A stretch of DNA of 50,782 bases from Bacillota bacterium (GTDB lineage Bacteria > Bacillota > Clostridia > Saccharofermentanales > DTU023): contig JAEWFX010000021.1 in assembly GCA_023388605.1 (NCBI GenBank), positions 1-50,782 on the forward strand, given 5' to 3'. The position numbers were made by a program, and so were the translations under genes. The notes under the pieces are model-generated. The model searched no databases. It saw only the letters and a list, made by a program, of their open reading frames with translations, and had not been told where the DNA came from. The stretch's first letter is position 1. Each line of letters starts with the position of its first letter. Below are positions 16,608 to 25,655 of this stretch, piece after piece.

Positions 16608-17588
16608 TTATCTGGTGGATAAACGTTCGATGATCTGGTAGTCCATCTCTAGATGTTCGACAGCACGCTGCCTATCTTTGATCAGCTCTAGTAGACGTTC
16701 GGCAGCTAAGCCTGCTGATTGAAAATATGAATAGTGAATGGTGGTCAGAGGTGGCACGACATAGGGTGATATCTTAGCATTACCCACTCCTGTAACTTGA
16801 ACCTGCTCTGGTACCTTGAGCCCTTGTTCTACGAGTTTAGCGATAACTCCTAGAGCTATATGATCGCTGGCACACATAATGGTATCCACTCTAGGTATAT
16901 CCGCCAGTATTTCTCCTGCTAAGCGATAGCCAGACTCTTCGTTGAAACCGGCGACATAGGTAGGTGGATTACCTCCCAGACCGCACTCTTGATAGGCATC
17001 ACAAAAAGCCTTTGTCCGCATCTTACCTGCCGATATATCCTCAGAAAGAACTCCGATGTATGCTGCTTTTTGGGCTTTTTTCAGCACCTTTTTCGCCAAC
17101 TTGAACATCGCTTGATAGTCCGGCTGAAAAATGCTAGTCACTCCTGCCGCAGACTGATTTAACACTACTACAGGGATAGTTAATTCATGCAGTAACTTAC
17201 GATGCTGTGCAGTCAAGACTGTACCGATCAGAACCACACCATCGACATTGCCAGCTCGTGTGAATAGCTCTAGGAAATCCAACTCTTTCTTTTCGTCGTT
17301 CGCCACATTTGCGAGCAACATCTGATAGCCTCGACTATTGAGAAATTGGCTCATGCCTGAGACCATTTCGCTAACTGATGCTGAATTGATCTTGGGTATG
17401 ATGACACCTATGACTTGTGTCTTACCGGTACGTAGAGTTTTGGCGGTACGAGAAGGGACATAACCAGTTTCAGCGATAACTTCAGCTATTTTTTGACGAT
17501 TGGCTTGTGAAACATAGCCATCGTTCAGATAGCGTGAAACTGTCGCTTTAGAAACTCCTGCTAGCTCGGCAATTTTGCTGATGTCCAT
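16608..17588 (-). CDS. scrR: LacI-family sucrose operon repressor
   Basis: This cytoplasmic DNA-binding regulator has an N-terminal LacI helix-turn-helix (ISKIAELAGVSKATVSRYLN, residues 3-22) and the hinge YVPSRTAKTLRTGKT. The periplasmic-binding-protein-like sensor domain begins at VIGVIIPKINSASVSEM and ends with TTIHYSYFQSAGLAAERLL. The length of 326 is normal. ATG 17588 follows GGAG. It lies upstream of scrAB in the same direction, and the palindrome in front of scrA is its probable operator. No equivalent site is seen before scrR itself, so it may not regulate its own gene. The inducer is presumably a sucrose- or fructose-phosphate, by analogy. Confidence 0.88.
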   Translation of the reverse strand: MDISKIAELAGVSKATVSRYLNDGYVSQANRQKIAEVIAETGYVPSRTAKTLRTGKTQVIGVIIPKINSASVSEMVSGMSQFLNSRGYQMLLANVANDEKKELDFLELFTRAGNVDGVVLIGTVLTAQHRKLLHELTIPVVVLNQSAAGVTSIFQPDYQAMFKLAKKVLKKAQKAAYIGVLSEDISAGKMRTKAFCDAYQECGLGGNPPTYVAGFNEESGYRLAGEILADIPRVDTIMCASDHIALGVIAKLVEQGLKVPEQVQVTGVGNAKISPYVVPPLTTIHYSYFQSAGLAAERLLELIKDRQRAVEHLEMDYQIIERLSTR

Positions 17589-17640
17589 TTTGCACTCCGC
17601 TCAGTTAACTCTTTTTGACTATTTTATATTCTATAGCAAT

Positions 17641-17669
17641 TTGACAATTACTGACTCTGCACAGAAAAT
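17641..17669 (+). promoter_or_regulatory. Promoter of mnmA-yitT-ispE
   Basis: The -35 is a perfect TTGACA (17641-17646). A 17-base spacer separates it from GAAAAT (17664-17669), which matches TATAAT at four of six positions. It lies 30 bases before the mnmA start. Confidence 0.55.
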
Positions 17670-17698
17670 GAGAACGCTAAAAAATATTAAGAGGTCAT

Positions 17699-18766
17699 AT
17701 GCAGCAAGAGAAGAAAAGAGTTGTAGTCGGACTGAGCGGCGGTGTCGATAGCACCGTGACAGCTCATCTACTCAAGGAACAAGGTTATGAAGTAACAGGT
17801 GCTTTTATGCTGTTGTGGGCGGATCGAATGTCTGAAGAGATCGATCAGCGACGCATAGAAGGAGCCAAACGTGCAGCTGAATTCCTAGATATCGATTTCA
17901 AGGTATTGGATTTTCGCCAACTTTTCTACAATGAAGTAGTGTTGCCGTTCATCGAATCATACAAACAAGGATTGACTCCTAATCCCTGTGTCCTCTGCAA
18001 CCAAAAATTTAAGTTCCATTGGCTGCGTCAAGCTGCAGATAAAGAAGCTGATGCCGTGGCTACTGGTCACTATGTACGTATTCTCGAAGCAGAGACTGCT
18101 GAGGGACCTGAATTGCAATTATGGCGCGGCGTAGATCCAAAAAAAGATCAGAGCTATGTCTTGTACCACTTATCTCAAGAACAATTGCACCACGTCGTCT
18201 TTCCCCTGGGTGGTTATCACAAAACTGAAGTACGTGAGATAGCAGCCAAAATCGGCTTTTCCACTGCTTCTCTGAGCGATAGTCAAGATATCTGTTTTAT
18301 CTCTCCTGATCGCGGTTATCGCCGCTTGCTCGAAGAGCACGACGCTCTCGGTAAGCCAGGTGAATTTGTCGATCAAGAGGGTAAGGTGTTAGGTCAGCAT
18401 CTGGGTATCGGCAACTACACAATCGGTCAACGCAAACATCTGGGTGTAGCTTTTGGCAAACGCATGGTTGTCAAGCGTATCGACGCTGCTAACAACCGCG
18501 TAGAAGTATCTGAAGAAGCAGGTATTATGCAGACCGCCTACCAGGTGAAAAATGTGTGTTTCAATACTTTAAGTCAACCAGTTTTTCCTCTACAATGCAA
18601 AGTAGCTGGTCGCTATCAAGCGAAGGTTGTCCCTGCGACAGTAGAACCTTGTGATGACGGTAATTTCCGGGTCACCTGTCACAGTCCACAACGTGCTGTT
18701 ACCCCTGGCCAAGCCGCTGTTTTCTACCAGGGTGAACGTGTTTTAGGTGGCGGCGAAATCATCTGA
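17699..18766 (+). CDS. mnmA: tRNA-specific 2-thiouridylase
   Basis: MnmA thiolates U34 of tRNA-Lys, -Glu and -Gln to 2-thiouridine, using ATP and persulfide sulfur. The PP-loop GLSGGVDST lies at residues 11-19. The catalytic Cys is Cys100 in NPCVLCNQKFKF and the partner Cys is Cys199 in DSQDICFI, so both redox residues are present. VATGHYVR, KDQSYVLY and GQRKHLGV mark the tRNA-binding and ATP sites. The length of 355 is normal. AAGAGG precedes ATG 17699. It leads an operon with the YitT-like gene and ispE; no cysteine desulfurase gene is next to it. Confidence 0.96.
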   Translation: MQQEKKRVVVGLSGGVDSTVTAHLLKEQGYEVTGAFMLLWADRMSEEIDQRRIEGAKRAAEFLDIDFKVLDFRQLFYNEVVLPFIESYKQGLTPNPCVLCNQKFKFHWLRQAADKEADAVATGHYVRILEAETAEGPELQLWRGVDPKKDQSYVLYHLSQEQLHHVVFPLGGYHKTEVREIAAKIGFSTASLSDSQDICFISPDRGYRRLLEEHDALGKPGEFVDQEGKVLGQHLGIGNYTIGQRKHLGVAFGKRMVVKRIDAANNRVEVSEEAGIMQTAYQVKNVCFNTLSQPVFPLQCKVAGRYQAKVVPATVEPCDDGNFRVTCHSPQRAVTPGQAAVFYQGERVLGGGEII

Positions 18767-18777
18767 AGAGGTTGGCC

Positions 18778-19971
18778 GTGAAAGAAGATAAGCTCACTCC
18801 AGAACAGGAGAACGATTCCGATAAAAAACAAGACTTAGAGATCGAGACTGAAACTTCGGAAAAAGATATCGAGTTGATCAGCAAGTATGACTCTAGCAGT
18901 GACGGTGAGGAGGCTGAAAAAGACCTCGATACAGCTGAGGACGGCAATTCATCTCTACGCAAGCAATTGATCGATGAGATGAAACTCGACAGCAATACTT
19001 CTTCCAGTCGAGAACTCTCTCGTCTGAAGATGAGTTATCTGTTGCAGACTATAAATTGGCGACATGAGCTCCGCAACTTCATGTACTGCTTTATCGGCTG
19101 TTTCATCTGTAGTATCGGCATACATATCTTTTACAATCCTCTGCAGCTGACTCTGGGAGGTATCTCTGGTGTCGCCTCCATCATCTATCAGTTGACCGGC
19201 AGAGGAGCTTTTCTATCCTTCGGTACACTGGTAGCCATCCTCAATATCCCACCTCTCATCGTCGGCTGGGTCACCTTCAGTTGGCGTTTTGTCTGGCGCA
19301 GCGTCATCGGCTCTTTCCTCTATTCAGCTTGGCTGATCGTCACCGAGCCCCTGATGAAGAATTGGTTTGTCGACTACCTCAACAAGCCCACTATGAATGG
19401 CTCGCCTGACATCCTGATCTACTGTGTATTCGGCGGTATTATCTTCGGATTCGGCATCGGCATCGTCATGCGCGGTGGTTATACAACAGGCGGATCAGAT
19501 ATTTTAGGTGTTGCCATCCATCACAAATTCAAACGTCTATCTGTGGGCAAAATGGTTTTGTTCGTCGACGGCGCAGTGGTTTTGTCTACACTCTTCTTCT
19601 ACCGCGAACAGGCTAATTCGGTATTATTAGCGATGTATTCATTGGTATCTATGGTGATCTCAGCCAGATTCACTGACTTCGCCCTCGAAGGTATGGATCG
19701 CAGCCGTCTGGCCTTTATCGTCACCAATGAAAGCAAGGCTATCGCTACTGCTATTTTCATCGAGCTCAACCGAGGCGCTACTGAATTAAAAGCCAAAGGC
19801 ATGTATAGCGGCGAAGATCGCCCCGTCATCTACTGCGTGCTCAGCAATCGTCAAATTCCTCGTCTCAAAGAGATCGTCAAAGAGATCGATCCCAAGGCTT
19901 TTGTCGCCATCTCCGAAGCGCGTGAAGTTCAAGGCGAAGGTTTTGCCAATAGCTTGCAGGAATTCATGTAA
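18778..19971 (+). CDS. YitT-family membrane protein (DUF2179) with an acidic N-terminal extension
   Basis: The transported substrate of the YitT family is unknown. Residues 1 to about 90 are a hydrophilic, strongly acidic extension rich in Glu, Asp and Ser that typical YitT proteins of about 280-290 residues lack. Five to six membrane segments follow, starting with FMYCFIGCFICSIGIHIFY, with the family features LTLGGISGVASIIY and MRGGYTTGGSDILG. The C-terminal cytoplasmic DUF2179 domain ends with DPKAFVAISEAREVQGEGF. GTG at 18778 is six bases after GAAGAGG; the TTG at 18772 abuts that site and is rejected. It lies 11 bases after mnmA and overlaps ispE by one base. Confidence 0.88.
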   Translation: MKEDKLTPEQENDSDKKQDLEIETETSEKDIELISKYDSSSDGEEAEKDLDTAEDGNSSLRKQLIDEMKLDSNTSSSRELSRLKMSYLLQTINWRHELRNFMYCFIGCFICSIGIHIFYNPLQLTLGGISGVASIIYQLTGRGAFLSFGTLVAILNIPPLIVGWVTFSWRFVWRSVIGSFLYSAWLIVTEPLMKNWFVDYLNKPTMNGSPDILIYCVFGGIIFGFGIGIVMRGGYTTGGSDILGVAIHHKFKRLSVGKMVLFVDGAVVLSTLFFYREQANSVLLAMYSLVSMVISARFTDFALEGMDRSRLAFIVTNESKAIATAIFIELNRGATELKAKGMYSGEDRPVIYCVLSNRQIPRLKEIVKEIDPKAFVAISEAREVQGEGFANSLQEFM

Positions 19972-20909
19972 TGTCTGATCACCAGTTGCTGGCCCCAGCC
20001 AAAATAAATCTTTCTCTACAAATTTTAGATAGACGTCCAGATGGTTATCACAATCTCAATTCCTGGATGCACAAGCTGACTTTGGCGGATCGCTTAAATA
20101 TCTCTATCGAGCGACAAGGTCGAGGCGAAGTGAAATTACAGTGCGTAGCACCAGATGATCTATCTACACTGTTGCCAGCAAATATAGCGGACAACATCTG
20201 TGTCCGAGCAGCCCAAAGTTTTCTCACTCTCTTTTCTTTGAATTGGAATGTAGATATAAAACTTACTAAGCAAATTCCCATCGGTGCAGGTATGGGCGGA
20301 GGCTCAAGCGATGCTGCAGCGACTCTGAGGGTTCTATGCGCTGAAATGTCTGCCGATGCTGATCAGATGAACATCGTCATCGATCAAATAGCTCGCCCCC
20401 TAGGCGCTGATATCACCTTTCTCTTCCTTACAACCTTTGCAAAATGTGAAGGTATAGGCGAAATTGTACATCCTCATAAACCTTTACCTGCCTATCCTAC
20501 CCTATTGTTGAAACCAGAATTTTCGATCAATACCGCCGCGGCCTATCGTGATCTCGCCAAAGCCAGACAAACAGGTACATTCACTGAGCTCACTCAGGCT
20601 ATGACTTGGTTACAAGACGAATGTATCAAGAAAAGATCACACGCTTTTTCTGAGCAACATGAATTGGGAGAATTGGTCAACGACTTCGTGCCAGTGGTAT
20701 TACACCAACAACCTACACTAGGAGAATTAATCGCTGGTCTTTGGCGAACTCCTTGCCTCTACGCTGATATGACTGGCTCAGGATCAACTCTGTTCGCCAT
20801 CTATGAGAACGCAAATCAACGCAGCGCTGCACTCTCTGAGCTTCAATCACTCCAAGTCTATAAAGATCTGGCGGTCAAAGCTTATCTCTGCGAATTGGCA
20901 CAGGAATAG
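19971..20909 (+). CDS. ispE: 4-diphosphocytidyl-2-C-methyl-D-erythritol kinase
   Basis: This GHMP kinase phosphorylates CDP-methylerythritol in the MEP isoprenoid pathway. APAKINLSL with RRPDGYHNL at the N terminus binds substrate, PIGAGMGGGSSDAAATL near residue 101 is the ATP loop and MTGSGSTLFAIY near the C terminus is the third GHMP motif. The length of 312 is slightly longer than usual. The start overlaps the YitT stop by one base. The last 28 bases overlap the convergent P-type ATPase gene, so the transcripts of the two are partly antisense. Confidence 0.94.
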   Translation: MSDHQLLAPAKINLSLQILDRRPDGYHNLNSWMHKLTLADRLNISIERQGRGEVKLQCVAPDDLSTLLPANIADNICVRAAQSFLTLFSLNWNVDIKLTKQIPIGAGMGGGSSDAAATLRVLCAEMSADADQMNIVIDQIARPLGADITFLFLTTFAKCEGIGEIVHPHKPLPAYPTLLLKPEFSINTAAAYRDLAKARQTGTFTELTQAMTWLQDECIKKRSHAFSEQHELGELVNDFVPVVLHQQPTLGELIAGLWRTPCLYADMTGSGSTLFAIYENANQRSAALSELQSLQVYKDLAVKAYLCELAQE

Positions 20910-23266
20910 GTTACTCGACGATACAGCCACTCAAAGCTGTGTAGCAGCACAAAGCAGATCGGCAACATCACGAGCAACAAGATAAAGGATTCTTTGTCCA
21001 GAGCAGTGAACATAAAGAATTTACGGAATAAAAGCACTGCTGCCAGCGAACCGACGCAGGAAAAACTATACACTGGCACACTTACCTTGTCCCACGGCGC
21101 ACATACCCTGCTCAACACGATCAAGCTACAAGCTAATATCAAGTGAACGATCACGGTAGCTTTTTCCTCGATGCTCACCCTCAATATAGAACCGCCAAAT
21201 TGTATGATCAAAACTAAGATCGTCACAGTCAGCCCAGCAGGGATGGCAGTATTAGCTACTTTACGTAAAAAATGTCCACTGACCCGCTCTTGGTTAGGAC
21301 GCAGAGCGAGAAAGTAGGCTGGTGTACCTATCGCCAAAGAACTGATCAGAGTGAATTGAATCGGGAAAATCGGAAAACGATCCTGGATAAATATAAAACA
21401 TATCGATAACAACACAGCATAAACTGTTTTGGTGAGAAAAAGGATGGCCACACGCTCGATATTGTTGATCACACGGCGACCTTCCTGTACAGCATAGATA
21501 AGTCCCTGCATATTATTGTCTGCCAATACCAATTGTGCTGTAGTCTTCGCAGCATCAGTACCAGTGGCCATAGCGACACCGCAATCAGCTTGTTTGAGGG
21601 CAGGTACATCGTTGACTCCGTCGCCAGTCATCGCTACTACATGTCCATTAGCCCGCAGAGCTTTGACCAATTGTTTTTTCTGAAAAGGCGTAACTCTGCC
21701 GAAGACATCATAATCCTCTACTAACTCACACCACTGTTCATGGCTAGTATCTTCACCTACTTTGCTCAAATCCAGACAATTATCCACATTCTGCAAACCT
21801 GCCTGCTTAGCTATAGCTTGCACTGTCACGGGATTATCGCCCGATATAAGCTTAAACTGCACATCTTGCTGTCGGAAAAAATTGAGCATCTCACCGATAC
21901 CATTCTGCAGACAATCCTCAATCAAAATAGCTGCGAGCGGTTGTAAATCTGAATGTATCTCTGTGCTGTCTCCCTTTTGACATCCGACAGCTAGTACGCG
22001 TAGACCCCTTTGTTCTGCTGAACCATCATAGAAATCATTTCCCTGGGGGAAGAGTATCTCGGCAGCTCCAAAGAAATAGCTTTTACCTGCGATCACTGCT
22101 TGAGAATATTTGCGTTTTGAGCTAAAGGCGAGAGTAGAAGTCACCTCCAAAGGATTTTCTGAGTCAGCTAAATAGGCAAGCACTGCTCTTGAGGTGGCAT
22201 TGTGGTCAGCTTGTGCTAAAAAAGCTGCTCGAATAATCTTATTGATCTCCTCTGCTCGTTCTAGATCGGCGTAGACGATCTCAGTGACAGACATATCTCC
22301 CGTAGTCAATGTACCCGTTTTATCAAAACAGAGCATATCTACACGTGCTAAAGTCTCGATAGAACTCTTGTCGTGAGCGAGAGTATGTTGTTTCGCCAAT
22401 CGATAGACGCTGACAACTAGAGCCACAGACGTCAAAAGGATCAGACCTTGGGGAATCATACCTACGAGTGCTGCGACGATGGAGATCAGACTGGCTCGCC
22501 AATCTGTGATCGGCGTCAACCACATCTTCGATATGATCAATCCGCTGCCGACGACGACAAATACCAGCCCTAAATATTTCATCACCCGAGAGAGTGAACG
22601 AATGATCTCAGATTGGTTACCCTTGATCTTCTTAGCATCCTTGAGCAACTTAGCAGAATAGGTCTCTTCACCGACTGCTGTTACGCGTACCTGTGCTCTG
22701 CCACTGACTACGAAACTACCTGAAAACAGATGGTCTCCAGGCTGTTTGATCACTTCATCGGCTTCACCTGTCAGCATCGATTCATCGACTGCAAAATTGT
22801 CGGCCTCCAGCACTACTCCATCTACGACTAGCTGATTGCCCACATTCACTGATAAGAGGTCATCGACCACTATTTCACTGTTATTCACAGTCTGCTCTCT
22901 GCCGTCACGTAAAACTCGAACTTGCGGTGCGGTGATCAACTTCAACTTAGCGACAGCTTGACGCGAACGGTGCTCCTGAATAATACCGATACCAGTATTG
23001 ATCAGAGCTGCGAGAATGAAGAGCATATTCTTGAAATATTTTGGTTCATTCCAAGCTGCTAACAACACCAGTACTGCTAACACTGCATTCAAGGCGTTAA
23101 AACTAGTGAATAGATGATCTCGCACAATCGCCATAAAAGATTTGTGCTCTTCTTTTACATCATGATTGACCAGACCTTGTTTATGACGTGCTTGTACCTC
23201 TGACGAGTTCAATCCTCTTTTAAGATAGTCAGTAGATAGATCAGTCACATGCAATTGCTCACCCAT
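20882..23266 (-). CDS. Cation-transporting P-type ATPase, CtpE-like
   Basis: This 794-residue P2-type ATPase has the A-domain motif MLTGEADEV near residue 170, the phosphorylation site DKTGTLT near 314 and the hinge motif TGDGVNDVPALKQAD near 547. The helix-4 motif reads GMIPQGLILLTSVAL near 270, where SERCA-type calcium pumps have PEGL; Gln or Lys at that position occurs in some relatives as far as I recall. The whole segment through ARVDMLCFDKTGTLT resembles mycobacterial CtpE, a calcium pump, so Ca2+ export is plausible but not shown. Helices after the P domain are present. There is no N-terminal heavy-metal domain. GGAG precedes ATG 23266. Confidence 0.85.
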   Translation of the reverse strand: MGEQLHVTDLSTDYLKRGLNSSEVQARHKQGLVNHDVKEEHKSFMAIVRDHLFTSFNALNAVLAVLVLLAAWNEPKYFKNMLFILAALINTGIGIIQEHRSRQAVAKLKLITAPQVRVLRDGREQTVNNSEIVVDDLLSVNVGNQLVVDGVVLEADNFAVDESMLTGEADEVIKQPGDHLFSGSFVVSGRAQVRVTAVGEETYSAKLLKDAKKIKGNQSEIIRSLSRVMKYLGLVFVVVGSGLIISKMWLTPITDWRASLISIVAALVGMIPQGLILLTSVALVVSVYRLAKQHTLAHDKSSIETLARVDMLCFDKTGTLTTGDMSVTEIVYADLERAEEINKIIRAAFLAQADHNATSRAVLAYLADSENPLEVTSTLAFSSKRKYSQAVIAGKSYFFGAAEILFPQGNDFYDGSAEQRGLRVLAVGCQKGDSTEIHSDLQPLAAILIEDCLQNGIGEMLNFFRQQDVQFKLISGDNPVTVQAIAKQAGLQNVDNCLDLSKVGEDTSHEQWCELVEDYDVFGRVTPFQKKQLVKALRANGHVVAMTGDGVNDVPALKQADCGVAMATGTDAAKTTAQLVLADNNMQGLIYAVQEGRRVINNIERVAILFLTKTVYAVLLSICFIFIQDRFPIFPIQFTLISSLAIGTPAYFLALRPNQERVSGHFLRKVANTAIPAGLTVTILVLIIQFGGSILRVSIEEKATVIVHLILACSLIVLSRVCAPWDKVSVPVYSFSCVGSLAAVLLFRKFFMFTALDKESFILLLVMLPICFVLLHSFEWLYRRVTYSCANSQR

Positions 23267-23338
23267 AAATTCTCCGTTTCGTATGCCTTATCCTCGCTAT
23301 ATGCAACACTGAACGCTCAAAAACATTTTAATTTTTCG

Positions 23339-23347
23339 TGATAAAAT
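23339..23347 (+). promoter_or_regulatory. Extended -10 promoter of thrS
   Basis: TGATAAAAT (TGn plus TAAAAT) lies 28 bases before the thrS start. The short leader has no T-box elements. Confidence 0.45.
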
Positions 23348-23374
23348 GAGTTAATCACACTTTGGAGGTTAAGT

Positions 23375-25315
23375 ATGTTAATCAAATTACCTGATGGCAG
23401 CGATTTGTCTATTGAGGCAGACGCTCCAGCTTATCGTGCAGCTGAGCTCATCAGCCCTCGTCTAGTTTCGCAAATTTGTTCAGTTAAAATCAATGGTACA
23501 GTCAGCGAGTTACGAACCACCTTACATGAAGGCGACACCGTTGAATTCCTCAAATTTGACGATATTAACGGTAAGAAGACATTTTGGCATACCACCTCTC
23601 ACGTCATGGCTGAAGCCATCAAAAATCTATATCCCAGCGCTGAGCTGGCCATCGGACCTGCCATCGATGAAGGTTTCTACTACGACATCGATTTCGAACG
23701 TAATTTCGACGCCGATGATCTCGTAGCTATTGAAGCTGAGATGAAAAAGATAGTCAAAGAAAATAAGCGTCTCGAATACTACACTCTGGATCGTGCTGAG
23801 GCTTTAGCTTGGGCACGTGAACATGGTGGCAAGTACAAGGTAGAGCTGATTGAAGATCTACCGTCTGATGCTACCATCTCCTTCTACAGGCAAGGTGATT
23901 TTGTCGATCTGTGCGCTGGCCCCCACCTGCTCAGTACCGGTCAGATCAAAGCCTTTAAATTGCTTCAGATCTCTGGTGCTTACTGGCGTGGCAGCGAGAA
24001 GAACAAGATGCTCCAACGCATTTACGGTATCAGCTTCCCCGATAAGAAAGAACTAAAATCTTATCTTGAGCAATTAGAAGAGGCCAGACGTCGTGACCAC
24101 AACAAGCTCGGACGTGAACTGGGCTTCTTCATCACCTCTGAATACGTCGGTCAAGGATTACCGCTGTTGACACCTAAGGGAACAGCTGTGATGAAGGCTT
24201 TCCAACGCCGAGTCGAGGACGAAGAAGAACGCCGAGGCTATGTACAGACCATGACTCCTTTGATGGCTAAATCTGACCTCTACAAGATCTCTGGCCACTG
24301 GGATCATTATCGTGACAATATGTTCATCATCGGTGATCCCGAAGAGAAGGAGAGCACCTGTCTGGCTCTACGCCCTATGACCTGCCCCTTCCAATACCAA
24401 ATCTATATGAGCAAAACTCGTAGCTACCGTGATTTGCCTATTCGAATGAGCGAGACCTCGACCCTCTTCCGCAATGAGTCATCAGGTGAGATGCACGGCT
24501 TGATCCGTCTTCGCCAGTTCACTATCTCTGAGGGACACCTCTTCGTCAGACCTGATCAGATCCGCCGTGAATTCGAAGGTGCACTCGATCTCGCTCGTTT
24601 TATGCTCGACGCTCTCGGTTTAGCTGATGATGTCAGCTATCAATTCTCAACCTGGGATCCAGACAACAAGGAGAAATTTATCGGTGATCCAGCTTCTTGG
24701 GAAAGTTCACAAGAAGCCATGAAAGCTATACTCGAGGACAACAATATCGATTACACCATCGGCGTCGGAGATGCTGCCTTCTACGGGCCTAAGCTCGACA
24801 TCGAGATCAAGAATGTCTTCGGTAAAGTAGATACTCTGATCACCATACAGTTGGATTTCCAATTAGCTGAACGCTTTGGTATGTATTACACCGATGCTGA
24901 CGGAACTCGCCGTCACCCAACCATTATTCACCGCACATCTTGTGGTTGCTATGAACGTACATTGGCACTATTGATCGAAAAATATGCTGGTGCTCTACCG
25001 ATGTGGTTGACTCCGGAACATGCCCGTCTGCTCTCGATCTCGAAAAAGCACAACGAAGTGGTAGAAGAATTCGCTCAAGAGTTGCGTAATCGCGGTCTCA
25101 GAGTCAGCGTGGATATCCGCGATGAGAAGATCGGCAAAAAGATCCGTGAAGCTCAATTAGAAAAGGTCCCCTACATGCTCATAATCGGCGACAAGGAAGC
25201 TGAGAGCAAGACCTTCGCCGTCCGCCACCGCAAGCATGGCGATCTAGGTAGTATGAGTATGGATCAACTAGTAGAACGTCTACAAGAAGACATCCGTACT
25301 TTCAATAAAGACTGA
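23375..25315 (+). CDS. thrS: Threonyl-tRNA synthetase
   Basis: This cytoplasmic class II synthetase charges tRNA-Thr. The order is an N-terminal TGS domain (residues 1-60), the editing domain with HTTSHVMAEAI near 74 and the class II core. The core includes MTCPFQYQIY with a zinc-ligand Cys near 336, the motif 2 region ETSTLFRNE, the zinc-binding His segments and the motif 3 region HRTSCGCYERTLALLIE. The anticodon-binding domain starts at RLLSISKKHNEVV. The length of 646 is normal, so editing should be intact. GGAGG precedes ATG 23375. It is a single-gene unit followed by a strong terminator. Confidence 0.97.
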   Translation: MLIKLPDGSDLSIEADAPAYRAAELISPRLVSQICSVKINGTVSELRTTLHEGDTVEFLKFDDINGKKTFWHTTSHVMAEAIKNLYPSAELAIGPAIDEGFYYDIDFERNFDADDLVAIEAEMKKIVKENKRLEYYTLDRAEALAWAREHGGKYKVELIEDLPSDATISFYRQGDFVDLCAGPHLLSTGQIKAFKLLQISGAYWRGSEKNKMLQRIYGISFPDKKELKSYLEQLEEARRRDHNKLGRELGFFITSEYVGQGLPLLTPKGTAVMKAFQRRVEDEEERRGYVQTMTPLMAKSDLYKISGHWDHYRDNMFIIGDPEEKESTCLALRPMTCPFQYQIYMSKTRSYRDLPIRMSETSTLFRNESSGEMHGLIRLRQFTISEGHLFVRPDQIRREFEGALDLARFMLDALGLADDVSYQFSTWDPDNKEKFIGDPASWESSQEAMKAILEDNNIDYTIGVGDAAFYGPKLDIEIKNVFGKVDTLITIQLDFQLAERFGMYYTDADGTRRHPTIIHRTSCGCYERTLALLIEKYAGALPMWLTPEHARLLSISKKHNEVVEEFAQELRNRGLRVSVDIRDEKIGKKIREAQLEKVPYMLIIGDKEAESKTFAVRHRKHGDLGSMSMDQLVERLQEDIRTFNKD

Positions 25316-25334
25316 TAATCTGAAAACATAGACG

Positions 25335-25360
25335 AAAAGCTGCCTGCGGGCAGCTTTTTT
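25335..25360 (+). terminator. Rho-independent terminator of thrS
   Basis: AAAAGCTGCC and GGCAGCTTTT pair across a TGCG loop and are followed by a T-run. It lies 20 bases after the thrS stop. Confidence 0.9.
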
Positions 25361-25388
25361 GTTTGATGTAATTCCTTGATGAATGCTA

Positions 25389-25655
25389 TCAGTCAGCTAG
25401 GTACTGTTCGATCACCTTTTTCTGCTCGTCATCTGCCATATACTTGACTACCAATTTATCTGCGCAGAGTTCAGCACAGCTTTCAGTCAAAATGCCATTA
25501 TTAGCAGCTGTCATCAAGATCTGTTCAAGATTTTTCTCAGTGAAATCTCGTCTACCTCTGAACGGGAGATCTTGATGCAAATCCACAGCCGATACTGGTG
25601 TGCCCTTGTCGCAGCAATAACTCAGAACAGCATAATACAGTGTATCTTTACGCAT
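25389..25655 (-). CDS. Small protein of unknown function downstream of a DMT transporter
   Basis: The family is not recognised. The 88-residue protein overlaps the end of the transporter gene by eight bases in the same direction, which supports a real, coupled gene. It has no signal peptide or membrane segment. The composition suggests mostly helices: LYYAVLSYCCDKG, then a middle stretch FTEKNLEQILMTAANNGIL that could be a winged-helix recognition element, then an acidic end. Four Cys are present (two in YCCDKG, two in ESCAELCADK). A small helix-turn-helix protein is possible, but there is no motif to prove it. Confidence 0.65.
   Translation of the reverse strand: MRKDTLYYAVLSYCCDKGTPVSAVDLHQDLPFRGRRDFTEKNLEQILMTAANNGILTESCAELCADKLVVKYMADDEQKKVIEQYLAD

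Noticed and set aside
21780..21788. DnaA box TTATCCACA
   Set aside because: It is a single copy inside the P-type ATPase coding region with no cluster, AT-rich unwinding region or dnaA nearby, so it is not evidence of an origin.
23267..23374. T-box riboswitch before thrS
   Set aside because: The leader between the predicted start and ATG is under 30 bases, too short for a T-box, and no T-box sequence is present.
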